From JABWBD01 sp040768665 (lineage in GTDB: Bacteria > Planctomycetota > Planctomycetia > Pirellulales > Thermoguttaceae): a DNA stretch of 64,000 nt. The notes beneath the pieces are model-generated. The model was not told the origin of the DNA. It ran no database searches and saw only the letters and a list, made by a program, of their open reading frames with translations. The DNA lies in contig JAXGMN010000062.1 in assembly GCA_040768665.1 (NCBI GenBank), positions 7,835 through 71,834 on the forward strand, written 5' to 3'. Within the stretch, counting starts at the first letter, position 1, and each line of letters opens with the position of its first letter. Positions 1 through 8,183 of the stretch are shown one piece after another. The translations under genes were made by a program, and so were the position numbers.

Positions 1-397
1 TGGCGTGTACTCGCCGCTGCTCGACACCCGACGGGTCGCAACGGATCAACGCATCGAAAATTCGATTTCCCGCACGCGCCAAACCTAAGGCCGAAGAACG
101 CGGTAGTCAAGGGGTCGCAGGAAGGCTCCGCGGCCTACCCCAGGTCGTGCACCGTGCGAAGAATTCTTCAATTTTTCCCGCACACCCCCGCCGCGCAACT
201 CCTTACCGGGCAGTCTCTTCCGCAAGTGCCCTCCACCAATCGGCCCCTTGGCCGAAAAAAACTTCTTGTCAAAATGCGCCGCACCCATTATCCTCAAGAG
301 GCGATGGTGAACATTAGTACTCATTCCGCGCCGTGCCGCCACACCCGCCCCCAACAAAAAACGAAGAACGAAGAACAAAGAACGACTGACAGAACAA
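1..397. other. Region without a recognised gene
   Basis: The window opens in non-coding or unassignable sequence. Open frames on both strands here are rich in Arg, Pro and Ser and look like high-GC shadow frames. I see no RNA gene or clear repeat. The end of this stretch (about 350-395) is purine-rich and leads straight into the next gene. Confidence 0.5.
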
Positions 398-1003
398 ATG
401 ACCAAAAAACCGAGAAACAAGCTTCGCCCCCGGCCCGGACTCCCCGAACCCGGCGACGACGCGCCCTACTGGCTCCCGACCGGCAGCCTCTGGCACGACC
501 TCCCGCCCGCCATCAAGAAAGCGGTTCACCAGGTCCTCCTGCCGCTCTGGAAAGGCCTCGTCCTCGATCCGCAGGACGCATTGGAACGCTCAGCCGGAAC
601 CACCCTCGTCCACCTCATGTGGCTCGAACTCTGCGATCAGGCCCACATCGGCTCCGTCGTCGGCATCCGCGACTCGATCTTCTCCATCCGCGCCGACCCC
701 GATTCCATGATTGCCCGGCATCTGAATCTCATCTCCGCCAAGAACCAGACCTGGGCCCTGCTCGCCCGCCAACGCATGGCCCGCGAACTCCTCGCGACGG
801 TCGAACGGTCCGTACCCGGCCCCGGCCCGAACACCCTGCCGGCCTTGCCGTTCATTCCTGATCGGCAACCTGCCACGACCCTCAACGTTCCCAGCCGCGC
901 GGCGCAGCATCCCATGCCCGCCGCTCCGCCCCAAGTAGCCGACTGGCCCACCATCCCCTTCACTCCTGCTGAGAACAACAATGATGTCCAGGCGAAAACG
1001 TGA
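398..1003 (+). CDS. Hypothetical protein, 201 aa
   Basis: I do not recognise this protein. It starts with a basic, Pro-rich segment, has a central part (about residues 25-145) with predicted helices, Trp residues and mixed hydrophobic and charged sequence like a folded domain, and ends in a low-complexity Pro/Ala-rich tail of about 50 residues. There is no signal peptide and no membrane segment. The ATG at 398 has no strong ribosome binding site, so the start is uncertain. It stands alone upstream of gyrA in the same direction, but a palindromic repeat and a predicted promoter separate them, so co-transcription is unlikely. Confidence 0.6.
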   Translation: MTKKPRNKLRPRPGLPEPGDDAPYWLPTGSLWHDLPPAIKKAVHQVLLPLWKGLVLDPQDALERSAGTTLVHLMWLELCDQAHIGSVVGIRDSIFSIRADPDSMIARHLNLISAKNQTWALLARQRMARELLATVERSVPGPGPNTLPALPFIPDRQPATTLNVPSRAAQHPMPAAPPQVADWPTIPFTPAENNNDVQAKT

Positions 1004-1019
1004 ACAGTTCCACCCAGAA

Positions 1020-1077
1020 CGGTGTGGAGCCCAAAGTGCCTCCGTTCTGAGAAATTCGCAACTTGGGCACCACACCG
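1020..1077. repeat. Palindromic element, TTGGGCACCACACCG family (copy 1)
   Basis: Inverted repeat: CGGTGTGGAGCCCAA (1020-1034) pairs with TTGGGCACCACACCG (1063-1077) with one mismatch. A related palindrome with the same outer arms and similar inner sequence (TTTCTCA next to a CGGAG segment) lies at 23241-23296, so this is a dispersed repeat and not a one-off hairpin. Confidence 0.7.
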
Positions 1078-1287
1078 AACACCCGGCGATCCGCCTGATT
1101 CCCGCCAATTCCCAGTTCTTTTCCAGCCAGGGCTCGATTCGCGAGCACTATCACGGCACGGGTGCCCGGAAGCGAGGCCCGTACTACGGTTTTCCGTGGG
1201 TTGACCACGCTGGCAGGGCCTGCGAAATGCGGGGCGCAAACGCGTTAATACAAAAGACTTACGCCGATTGTTTTCTTGCCGATCCCA

Positions 1288-1316
1288 TTGTGATCCGGCC
1301 GCCAAAACGATATACT
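1288..1316 (+). promoter_or_regulatory. Predicted housekeeping-type promoter of gyrA
   Basis: TTGTGA (1288-1293) and TATACT (1311-1316) are separated by 17 bases, close to the vegetative sigma-70 consensus. The -10 box lies about 95 bases upstream of the gyrA start codon, which leaves room for a leader. This is prediction from sequence only. Confidence 0.45.
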
Positions 1317-1411
1317 AACGGCTACCCACAAACACCGTTCGTATGATCACAAAGGCCCCGCTCCGGAGGGCCTCTCTCGGCAAATCGTGGCCGATGAAAG
1401 GATGACTCGCC

Positions 1412-4165
1412 TTGTCGACCGACTCGAACCTCCCGCCTGAACCTCCCGACTCGGACGATGCCACCGATAGTGGCCCGGCCGAAGGCGGCGTGATTGCCGG
1501 CCGCCTCCTGGATATGCCCATCGAGGACGAACTCAAGGGCAGTTACCTGACCTACGCAATGAGCGTGATCGTCAGCCGCGCCCTGCCCGACGTCCGCGAC
1601 GGACTCAAGCCGTCGCAGCGGCGGATCCTCGTCGCCATGAACGACCTTAACCTGGGACCGGGGGCAAGCCGCATCAAGTGCGCGAAGATCTCGGGCGATA
1701 CCAGCGGCAACTATCATCCGCACGGTGAAAGCGTCATCTATCCCACCCTGGTCCGCATGGCTCAGGATTGGGTGATGCGCTACGTGCTGATTGACAAGCA
1801 GGGCAATTTCGGATCCGTCGCCGGCCTGCCTCCGGCCGCTATGCGGTACACGGAGGCCCGCATGTCGCATTTCGCGGCTCTCATGCTCGAGGACCTCAAA
1901 CTCGACACGGTGGACTTCCTCCCCACCTATGACGAGCGGATGACCGAACCGAGTGCGCTGCCCGCGAAATTCCCCAACCTACTGGTCAACGGTTCCCAGG
2001 GGATCGCGGTCGGTATGGCCACCTCGATCCCGCCGCACAACCTCGGCGAGATTTGCGATGCCTTGATCCGCGTAATTGACGAGCCGACCGTCTCGATCGA
2101 CGAGTTGCTGGAAACCTGCCCGGGCCCCGACTTTCCCACCGGCGGCATTGTCTGCGGCCGCGCCGGGATCCGCCGCGGCTATCACACCGGCCGCGGCACG
2201 GTCGTCATCCGCGCCAGGGCAAAGATCGAAGAAGTCAAGGGCGGGCGGTTCCGCATCGTGGTCAACGAGATCCCGTACCAGCAGGCCCGCGACCGCGTCG
2301 AGGAGCGGATCGCCGCCCTGGTCTCGGACGGAAAAATTCCCGGGGTCTCCGGGATCCGAAACGAGAGCGACCTGAAAGAACCGGTGCGCCTCGTCTTGGA
2401 CCTCAAACGCGATGCCGATCCCGACATCGTGCTGAATCAGCTTTACCAGTTCTCGCCGCTGCAGGACAGCTTCTCGCTGATCTTCCTCGCCCTGGTTGAT
2501 GGAAAGCCACGTGTCCTCTCGTTCAAGGGCCTTCTCGACGAGTTCATCCGCCATCGCGTCTCCGTAATCCGCCGCCGCACGCAGTTCCTTCTGGCCAAAG
2601 CCCGGCAGCGGAAGCACACGGTCGAAGGCCTGTTGCTGGCTCACGCCAACATCGACGAGGTGATCCGCGTGATCCGGTCCTCCGGCACCCAGGCCGAGGC
2701 CAAGCAGCGGCTCATGCAAATCGAGACCCCCGCCGCGCTGCTCCGCCGCGCGCTGGGCGATGAGGGCTTCGCCATCTTCGAATCGGAACGCGGCTCGCAC
2801 GAGACCTACACGCTCACTCCCGTTCAGGCCGATGCCATCCTGCGAATGACCCTTGGCCAATTGGTCAACCTGGAGCAGGAGAAACTCGGCGAAGAGCACC
2901 GCAACCTGCTGGCTGACATCAAGGAATATCAGCGGATCCTCTCCGACGAGCAGAACATCCTCGAGATTATCCGCAACGATCTGGTCGAGTTGAAGCGGAA
3001 GCATGCCGATCCGCGGCGGACCGAGATCAGCGGCGAGGAAATCGGCGATATCGACCTCGAGGATCTTATCCCCGAGGAGACGATGGTCGTCTCGATCAGT
3101 TCGAATGGCTACATCAAGCGCACGCCCGTCACCGCCTACCGTGCCCAGCGACGCGGCGGCAAGGGGCTCAAAGGCGCGAAGGTCGATGAAGAGGATCCCA
3201 TCCAGCACCTCTTCGTAGCCAGCACCCATGCCTACCTGCTGTTCTTCACGAACCTTGGCCGAGTCTATTGGCGGAAGGTCTACGATCTGCCTCAGTTGCC
3301 CCGCGACAGCCGAGGCCGGGCCGTCGTCAATCTGCTCAGCCTGGCCGAGGGTGAGTACATCGCCGACTGCCGCGCAATCCGTGATTTCGACAAACCCGAC
3401 CACTACCTGATGATGGCCACGGCGCGGGGCCTGGTGAAAAAAACGAATCTGGCGGCATATAGTCGTCCCTTGAAAGGTGGAATCATCGCCATCAAGCTCC
3501 GCGACGGGGATGAACTGGTCGACGTCGTAATCACCGGCGCGGGCGACGAGGTCGTCCTGGCGACCGCGTCCGGCATGGCCATCCGTTTTCGCGAATCCAA
3601 CGTCCGCCCGATGGGACGCAATTCCAGCGGCGTGAAAGGAGTCAGCTTGGGCGCGGACGACCGCGTCGTCGGTATGGTTGTCGCCGATCCGGAAGCCTCG
3701 CTCCTGACCGTCTGCGCGAACGGCTACGGAAAACGGACCCCCTTCGGTCCCAATGCGGCCGAGCAGGCGGAAGAGCCCGCCGATCTCCCGGAAACCGATC
3801 TCCCGGAAAATGGTCCCGAGACATCCGGCGAAGATACGGCGATGGAGCCAGATGGCGAGGATACCGAAAGTGAGCATGCCTCTTCGAGCCACCACTACCG
3901 CACTCAATCGCGCGGCGGCAAAGGCGTGCGAGATATCAAGACCACCACTCGCAACGGCCCGGTAATCGGCATCGTCCGAGTTCACGAAGAGGATGAACTG
4001 CTAATGATCAGTGCCCGGGGCAAGCTTCAACGCATCGCCGCCAGCGACATCAGCATCATCGGCCGCAACACGCAGGGCGTGCGGATTATGACGCTGGACG
4101 AGGACGATACGCTGGTAGCGGCCAAACGCGTGCCGCACGAAGAAAAAGAGATGGACGAAGGCTGA
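1412..4165 (+). CDS. gyrA: DNA gyrase subunit A
   Basis: The DNA-cleaving subunit of type IIA topoisomerase, which acts with GyrB to introduce negative supercoils. The protein has 917 aa with a TTG start; the conserved fold begins near residue 33. The catalytic tyrosine is Y146 in AAMRYTEAR. The quinolone-resistance region reads YHPHGESVIYPT, so by eye the E. coli D87 position is Pro and D82 is Glu, while S83 is kept. The GyrA box QRRGGKG near residue 575 supports gyrase over topoisomerase IV. The C-terminal beta-pinwheel is interrupted after NGYGKRTPFG by an acidic, Glu/Asp/Pro-rich insertion of roughly 50 residues, followed by a second QSRGGKG box. The gene is monocistronic by position. Confidence 0.95.
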   Translation: MSTDSNLPPEPPDSDDATDSGPAEGGVIAGRLLDMPIEDELKGSYLTYAMSVIVSRALPDVRDGLKPSQRRILVAMNDLNLGPGASRIKCAKISGDTSGNYHPHGESVIYPTLVRMAQDWVMRYVLIDKQGNFGSVAGLPPAAMRYTEARMSHFAALMLEDLKLDTVDFLPTYDERMTEPSALPAKFPNLLVNGSQGIAVGMATSIPPHNLGEICDALIRVIDEPTVSIDELLETCPGPDFPTGGIVCGRAGIRRGYHTGRGTVVIRARAKIEEVKGGRFRIVVNEIPYQQARDRVEERIAALVSDGKIPGVSGIRNESDLKEPVRLVLDLKRDADPDIVLNQLYQFSPLQDSFSLIFLALVDGKPRVLSFKGLLDEFIRHRVSVIRRRTQFLLAKARQRKHTVEGLLLAHANIDEVIRVIRSSGTQAEAKQRLMQIETPAALLRRALGDEGFAIFESERGSHETYTLTPVQADAILRMTLGQLVNLEQEKLGEEHRNLLADIKEYQRILSDEQNILEIIRNDLVELKRKHADPRRTEISGEEIGDIDLEDLIPEETMVVSISSNGYIKRTPVTAYRAQRRGGKGLKGAKVDEEDPIQHLFVASTHAYLLFFTNLGRVYWRKVYDLPQLPRDSRGRAVVNLLSLAEGEYIADCRAIRDFDKPDHYLMMATARGLVKKTNLAAYSRPLKGGIIAIKLRDGDELVDVVITGAGDEVVLATASGMAIRFRESNVRPMGRNSSGVKGVSLGADDRVVGMVVADPEASLLTVCANGYGKRTPFGPNAAEQAEEPADLPETDLPENGPETSGEDTAMEPDGEDTESEHASSSHHYRTQSRGGKGVRDIKTTTRNGPVIGIVRVHEEDELLMISARGKLQRIAASDISIIGRNTQGVRIMTLDEDDTLVAAKRVPHEEKEMDEG

Positions 4166-4199
4166 CACGAGCCCGCATCGCGGATGGAAATCGGTCCGA

Positions 4200-4520
4200 T
4201 TACGGCCGGCTCCCGGTCAGTTCGGCTTCGATACGAATCTCCAGCACCAGCGAGTTGCCGGAGTGGAACGGCAGGTCGGCGGCCGGCCTGGGCGGGGCCA
4301 GCGTCGGCTGTTGGGACTCAACGGCTTTCGCTCCCTCGCAAAATGACGCCGTCTCCATCGGGTTGCCCCAAGCGCGCAGACTTGCCCCGTCCGCGATCGT
4401 GCAGTACGAAAGCTCCCGAGTTGATGGATGGCACTCGGACCTGCAATCGGCGGCGCTCGCTGTCACACAAACCAGCAAGACAACGAATGGGGTAAGGGCG
4501 ACTCCCCGAACGAAACGCAT
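4200..4520 (-). CDS. Small secreted hypothetical protein, 106 aa
   Basis: The N-terminus is a classical signal peptide: MRFVRG, a hydrophobic stretch (VALTPFVVLLVCV) and an Ala-Ser-Ala-Ala cleavage region. The mature part of about 80 residues has three Cys and no family I recognise. A GGAG motif lies about 9 bases upstream of the ATG, which supports the start. It is convergent with gyrA. A competing frame on the other strand lacks these features. Function unknown; export to periplasm or cell surface is inferred. Confidence 0.55.
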   Translation of the reverse strand: MRFVRGVALTPFVVLLVCVTASAADCRSECHPSTRELSYCTIADGASLRAWGNPMETASFCEGAKAVESQQPTLAPPRPAADLPFHSGNSLVLEIRIEAELTGSRP

Positions 4521-4574
4521 AGAAGTTTCTCCGCCAGACGAGAGGAAGACTATTGAAAAGGCAATTTCTCGCTA

Positions 4575-4646
4575 AGAGCCTATCCCAAAACCGTCGGGGA
4601 CTGTGTGCCTGTCCCCTTCTCTTCGCGCGGTTTTGGGATAGGCTCT
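4575..4646. repeat. Palindromic repeat, GGGGAC-core family (copy 1)
   Basis: A perfect 18-bp inverted repeat, agagcctatcccaaaacc (4575-4592) with ggttttgggataggctct (4629-4646). Inside it is a second inverted repeat, GGGGAC-9 nt-GTCCCC, containing GTGCCTGTCCCC. Copies with the same inner core but different outer arms occur at 9564, 14866, 28804 and 36811. Confidence 0.85.
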
Positions 4647-4924
4647 AAAGCCAATACCAACCAGCCCGCGACTATAACTACCAGTCTATTTGGACCTCCC
4701 AAGTTAACAAGGCTGAATTCGGTTTGCGATGGCGTCTGCTTGACAACCTGTAACGGATGAGCAGAATAATGCCATCTGCTCCGGGGGAGGCGACGGGAGG
4801 GAACGATAGTCGGCGGCAGGCGTCGTGGCCTGGAAGGCCCCCCCTCGGTGGAATATTCCTCGAACATTCTTGTAGGCCCGAGGTCGGCGGGAGCAAAATC
4901 GTTCCCGCCGCCTTTCTTTGAACG

Positions 4925-5989
4925 ATGCCCTTTTGCCTCATTGCGCTGGGCTCCAACCTCGGCAACCGACGCGACACGCTGCGAGCCGCCGTCGACGAAC
5001 TCGACCGGCACGACGGAATTCGCGTCCTGCGGGTCAGCCGGTGGTATGAAACCAAGCCGGTTGGCGGACCCGGGGGCCAGCAGACTTTCCTCAACGGTGC
5101 TGCCCTGCTCGAGACATCCCGGCAGCCGCGAGACCTCTTCTCCGTGCTCAAACAAACGGAGAGTCGCCTCGGGCGAGTCCGCGTGCAACGGTGGGGTCCG
5201 AGGACTCTTGACCTCGACTTGTTGCTCTACAACGATCTTCGGCTGGACACACCGGGCCTCGTAATCCCCCACCCACGAATGGCTTGGCGGCGATTCGTTC
5301 TCGAACCCGCGGCCGAGATCGCCCCCTCGATGCTTCACCCGACGACCGGCTGGTCGATGCAGAAGCTGCTGGATCATCTGAACACCGCACCCGACTATGC
5401 CGCCATCGCGGGAGCGTTTGGGACCGCGAAAACCACCCTTGCCGGGCAACTTACCGAGGCAGCGTCCGCCCAAGCGATCATGGAACCGGTGGACCTTGAG
5501 TACCTGCGTACCTTCTTTCCTTGCGATCCGTCTGGTGCGCGCGGGACAGTGGAGCTAGAATTTCTCGACCGATGGGCCGACCTGCTCTCGGCAAGCCGCC
5601 CCGGCTGGCACGAGCAAGTTACCGTCAGCAATTTCTGGTTCGACGAGTTCCTTGTGCTGGCAAACCTCCGGCTGCCGCCCGACCGACTTGCCGCGTTCCA
5701 CGAGAAGTGGCTTTCCGCGCGGCAGGACGTATTGAAGCCGAAACTGATCGTGTTGCTTCATGAACCGGTGGATTCACTGTTCAGCCGCGAACAACGTCGT
5801 AGCAGCGGGATATCGGCCGCGGAATTGAACGAGGTCCAACGGGCGATCTGGGAGCAGGCGATGCGGCCAGACCAGGGGCCGGTCCTCCCCCTGCCTGCCA
5901 GCGATACGCGCGCGGCTCTGGCCGAAATCCAGGCGGCAGTGGCCTCAATGCGCTCGTTTTTCCCGACCAAACCAGTTATTGGTCCGTAG
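4925..5989 (+). CDS. folK: HPPK (FolK) fused to a deoxynucleoside-kinase-like domain
   Basis: Residues 1 to about 155 are 6-hydroxymethyl-7,8-dihydropterin pyrophosphokinase, the folate-pathway enzyme that moves pyrophosphate from ATP to the pterin. The start IALGSNLGNR and the Mg-binding segment RTLDLDLLLYND (D96, D98) are intact. Residues from about 157 to 354 form a second domain with a P-loop-like GAFGTAKTTLA and a helical pattern resembling deoxynucleoside kinases (an acidic 'EPVD' after strand 2, 'NFWFDEFLV', a 'REQRRSSG' lid-like segment). FolK alone is usually about 160 aa, so this is a fusion. The gene precedes panC by 28 bases, so cofactor-synthesis genes are grouped. The substrate of the second domain is unknown. 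Confidence 0.9.
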   Translation: MPFCLIALGSNLGNRRDTLRAAVDELDRHDGIRVLRVSRWYETKPVGGPGGQQTFLNGAALLETSRQPRDLFSVLKQTESRLGRVRVQRWGPRTLDLDLLLYNDLRLDTPGLVIPHPRMAWRRFVLEPAAEIAPSMLHPTTGWSMQKLLDHLNTAPDYAAIAGAFGTAKTTLAGQLTEAASAQAIMEPVDLEYLRTFFPCDPSGARGTVELEFLDRWADLLSASRPGWHEQVTVSNFWFDEFLVLANLRLPPDRLAAFHEKWLSARQDVLKPKLIVLLHEPVDSLFSREQRRSSGISAAELNEVQRAIWEQAMRPDQGPVLPLPASDTRAALAEIQAAVASMRSFFPTKPVIGP

Positions 5990-6017
5990 AACCAGGGTGA
6001 ACCAGGAACCTCCGAAC

Positions 6018-6884
6018 ATGGACAATCCGATCGTCGTCTCCACCGTGGCCGAACTTCGCCAGGCGGTTGCTGTCGCTCGTGCTCACGGCAAGCGCGTTGG
6101 ATTGGTACCCACGATGGGAGCACTGCACGAGGGCCATCTGAGCCTGGTACGTGCGTCGCAGGCCGAATGTCCGTTGACCGTGGTGACGATCTTCGTGAAT
6201 CCCAGCCAATTTGGACCCGGCGAGGACTTCCAACGCTACCCGCGAACGCTCCAGGCGGATCTCGATGCCCTGCGGTCCTGCGGCGGCGAGATTCTCGTCT
6301 TCGTCCCGGCAGCCGACGGCGTTTATCCGCCCGGGTACGCGACCTGGGTGGAAGTGGGCGATGTGACGGAACTCTGGGAAGGCCAATGCCGGCCGGGGCA
6401 CTTTCGCGGCGTGGCCACGATCGTCCTGAAGCTCTTCAATATGGCCGGCGCCGATGTTGCGTATTTCGGCCAAAAGGATTACCAGCAGGCTCTCGTGATC
6501 CGCCGCATGGTGGACGATTTGAACGTTCCGATTGAGGTCCATGTCTGCCCGACGGTCCGCGAGCCGGACGGTCTGGCTATGAGTTCTCGGAATGCCTATC
6601 TCGATCCCGAGGCTCGTCAGCACGCCCTGGCGCTGTGGAAGAGCCTTCGATTGGCGGAAGAACTCGTCCAGCAGGGGCAGCGAGATGCCGCGGCAATTCG
6701 AGAGCGAATGCGCGAGTTGATCCAGACCGCTCCGGACGCACACATCGATTACATCGCCTTGGCCGATCCGGAGACTCTCGCTCCGGTCCAACAGATCGAG
6801 GGGCAAACCCTGGCGGCCCTGGCCGTTCGAATCGGCGGTACGCGCTTGATCGACAACTTGCTGCTGGACCCCCGCAAACAGTAG
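6018..6884 (+). CDS. panC: Pantothenate synthetase
   Basis: Joins pantoate and beta-alanine using ATP, the last step of pantothenate (vitamin B5) synthesis in the cytoplasm. The protein has 288 aa, normal for the family. PTMGALHEGHLSLV carries the HIGH-type nucleotide-binding motif, FVNPSQFGPGEDFQRYPR the pantoate-binding region, and FGQKDYQQ and MSSRNAYL are conserved. I chose the ATG at 6018 because the family starts a few residues before the first strand; TTG 5979 and GTG 5997 are in-frame alternatives. It is followed by lgt after nine bases, so the two are probably co-transcribed with folK. Confidence 0.93.
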   Translation: MDNPIVVSTVAELRQAVAVARAHGKRVGLVPTMGALHEGHLSLVRASQAECPLTVVTIFVNPSQFGPGEDFQRYPRTLQADLDALRSCGGEILVFVPAADGVYPPGYATWVEVGDVTELWEGQCRPGHFRGVATIVLKLFNMAGADVAYFGQKDYQQALVIRRMVDDLNVPIEVHVCPTVREPDGLAMSSRNAYLDPEARQHALALWKSLRLAEELVQQGQRDAAAIRERMRELIQTAPDAHIDYIALADPETLAPVQQIEGQTLAALAVRIGGTRLIDNLLLDPRKQ

Positions 6885-6893
6885 GAGATCGTT

Positions 6894-8183
6894 GTGCTTC
6901 AGACACTCTGGTTCATCCCTAACGAAATCGCAGGCATTCCGGTATTCGGCTTCGGGCTTCTCCTGGGGCTGTGGACGCTCGGCAGCATCCTGCTCCTCGC
7001 GTGGCTCGCGTGGCGGCAGGGATTCAGCGCCGATACCCTGGGGTACATTCCCGTTTTGCTCCTGATCGGAGCCGTGATCTGGTTCGTACTGCCGCGCCTG
7101 GTGGAACCGAAGGGACTTCCCATCCGTGGCTACGGGGTGATGCTGTTGCTGGCCCTGGTCGCGAGCACGGCGCTGGCCGCGTACCGCGGTCGTCGATTGG
7201 GAATCGATCCGGAATTGGTCTTCGCAATGGCTTTTTGGCTGTTTGTGCCCGGGATCATCGGGGCTCGGCTTTTTTACGTTATCGAGTATTGGCCCAGTTT
7301 CGCGAAGCCGACCGTCGCCGGCACCCTGGCGGAGATTGTCCAGGTCACGGAGGGCGGACTGGTCGTGTACGGAGCGCTCGTCGGCGGCTTTTTGGGCTTG
7401 GTGGCGTTTCTGGCGAAACATCGGCTGCCAATGCTGGCAGTATTCGATCTGTTGGCTCCCTCGGTTATGCTCGGAGTCGCCATCGGCCGCCTCGGATGCA
7501 TGCTCAACGGTTGCTGCTATGGCGGTGTATGCGACCTTCCTTGGGCCGTTCGGTTTCCGGCACAGAGCCCCGCTCACATCCATCAGGTTGAACGCGGCCA
7601 GACGTTTCTGCACGGCCTGAAAATCGTCGGCGAAAGCGAGGCCCCGCCGGTGATCACTGCGGTTCAACCCGGCTCGCCGGCAGAAGAGCAAGGTCTCGCG
7701 CCCGGGCAGACCATTACGGCGATCGGCGGGCAACCGGTCCGCACGATCCGAGGCGCACAATGGGCCCTCCTGGAAGCTCCCGATCACGGTTCCCAGCTTT
7801 CGATTGCCACGAAGGGGAAGCCAACCGCTGCAACCTGGCCGATCACCCCCCCGCCGCCGAGAAGCGAACCCGTACACCCGACCCAACTCTACAGTGCGGT
7901 GAACGGCTTGCTGCTCTGTCTGTTCCTGATCGCCTACGCCCCCTTTCGTCGACGCGACGGCGAACTGTTCGCCCTGGTGTTGACGCTGTACCCGATCACG
8001 CGCTTCATCCTGGAGATTATCCGTACGGATGAGGCGTCGGTCTTCGGCACCGGGCTGAGCATCTCGCAGAACGTCAGTCTACTGGTGCTGGCCGCGGCGG
8101 TCGGCGTGTGGATCTATCTCTTCCGCCAGCCGGTTGGAACGGCCTTCCCGCGCTACGGCAGTTCCACGCCCTCAATAGCATAG
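6894..8183 (+). CDS. lgt: Prolipoprotein diacylglyceryl transferase with inserted PDZ-like domain
   Basis: Inner-membrane enzyme that moves diacylglycerol from phosphatidylglycerol to the lipobox cysteine of prolipoproteins. It starts at GTG 6894, with AGGAG seven bases upstream. Family marks are VYGALVGGFLG (about 158-168), GRLGCMLNGCCYGG (198-211, the Lgt signature in its Cys-containing variant) and HPTQLYSAVNGLL (328-340). At 429 aa it is much longer than the usual 270-300. Two parts explain this: an N-terminal extension with extra membrane helices before RGYGVMLLLA, and a soluble insertion at about 232-318 with PDZ features (VITAVQPGSPAEEQGLAPGQ, ITAIGGQPV). The 3' end overlaps the convergent downstream gene by 31 bases. 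Confidence 0.9.
   Translation: MLQTLWFIPNEIAGIPVFGFGLLLGLWTLGSILLLAWLAWRQGFSADTLGYIPVLLLIGAVIWFVLPRLVEPKGLPIRGYGVMLLLALVASTALAAYRGRRLGIDPELVFAMAFWLFVPGIIGARLFYVIEYWPSFAKPTVAGTLAEIVQVTEGGLVVYGALVGGFLGLVAFLAKHRLPMLAVFDLLAPSVMLGVAIGRLGCMLNGCCYGGVCDLPWAVRFPAQSPAHIHQVERGQTFLHGLKIVGESEAPPVITAVQPGSPAEEQGLAPGQTITAIGGQPVRTIRGAQWALLEAPDHGSQLSIATKGKPTAATWPITPPPPRSEPVHPTQLYSAVNGLLLCLFLIAYAPFRRRDGELFALVLTLYPITRFILEIIRTDEASVFGTGLSISQNVSLLVLAAAVGVWIYLFRQPVGTAFPRYGSSTPSIA

Noticed and set aside
1979..3985. A 668-codon open frame on the minus strand over gyrA
   Set aside because: Antisense shadow of a high-GC gene; composition is typical of a reversed frame and gyrA is certain.
5976..7886. A 636-codon open frame on the minus strand over panC and lgt
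   Set aside because: Covers two recognised genes and has no domain, ribosome binding site or signal of its own.
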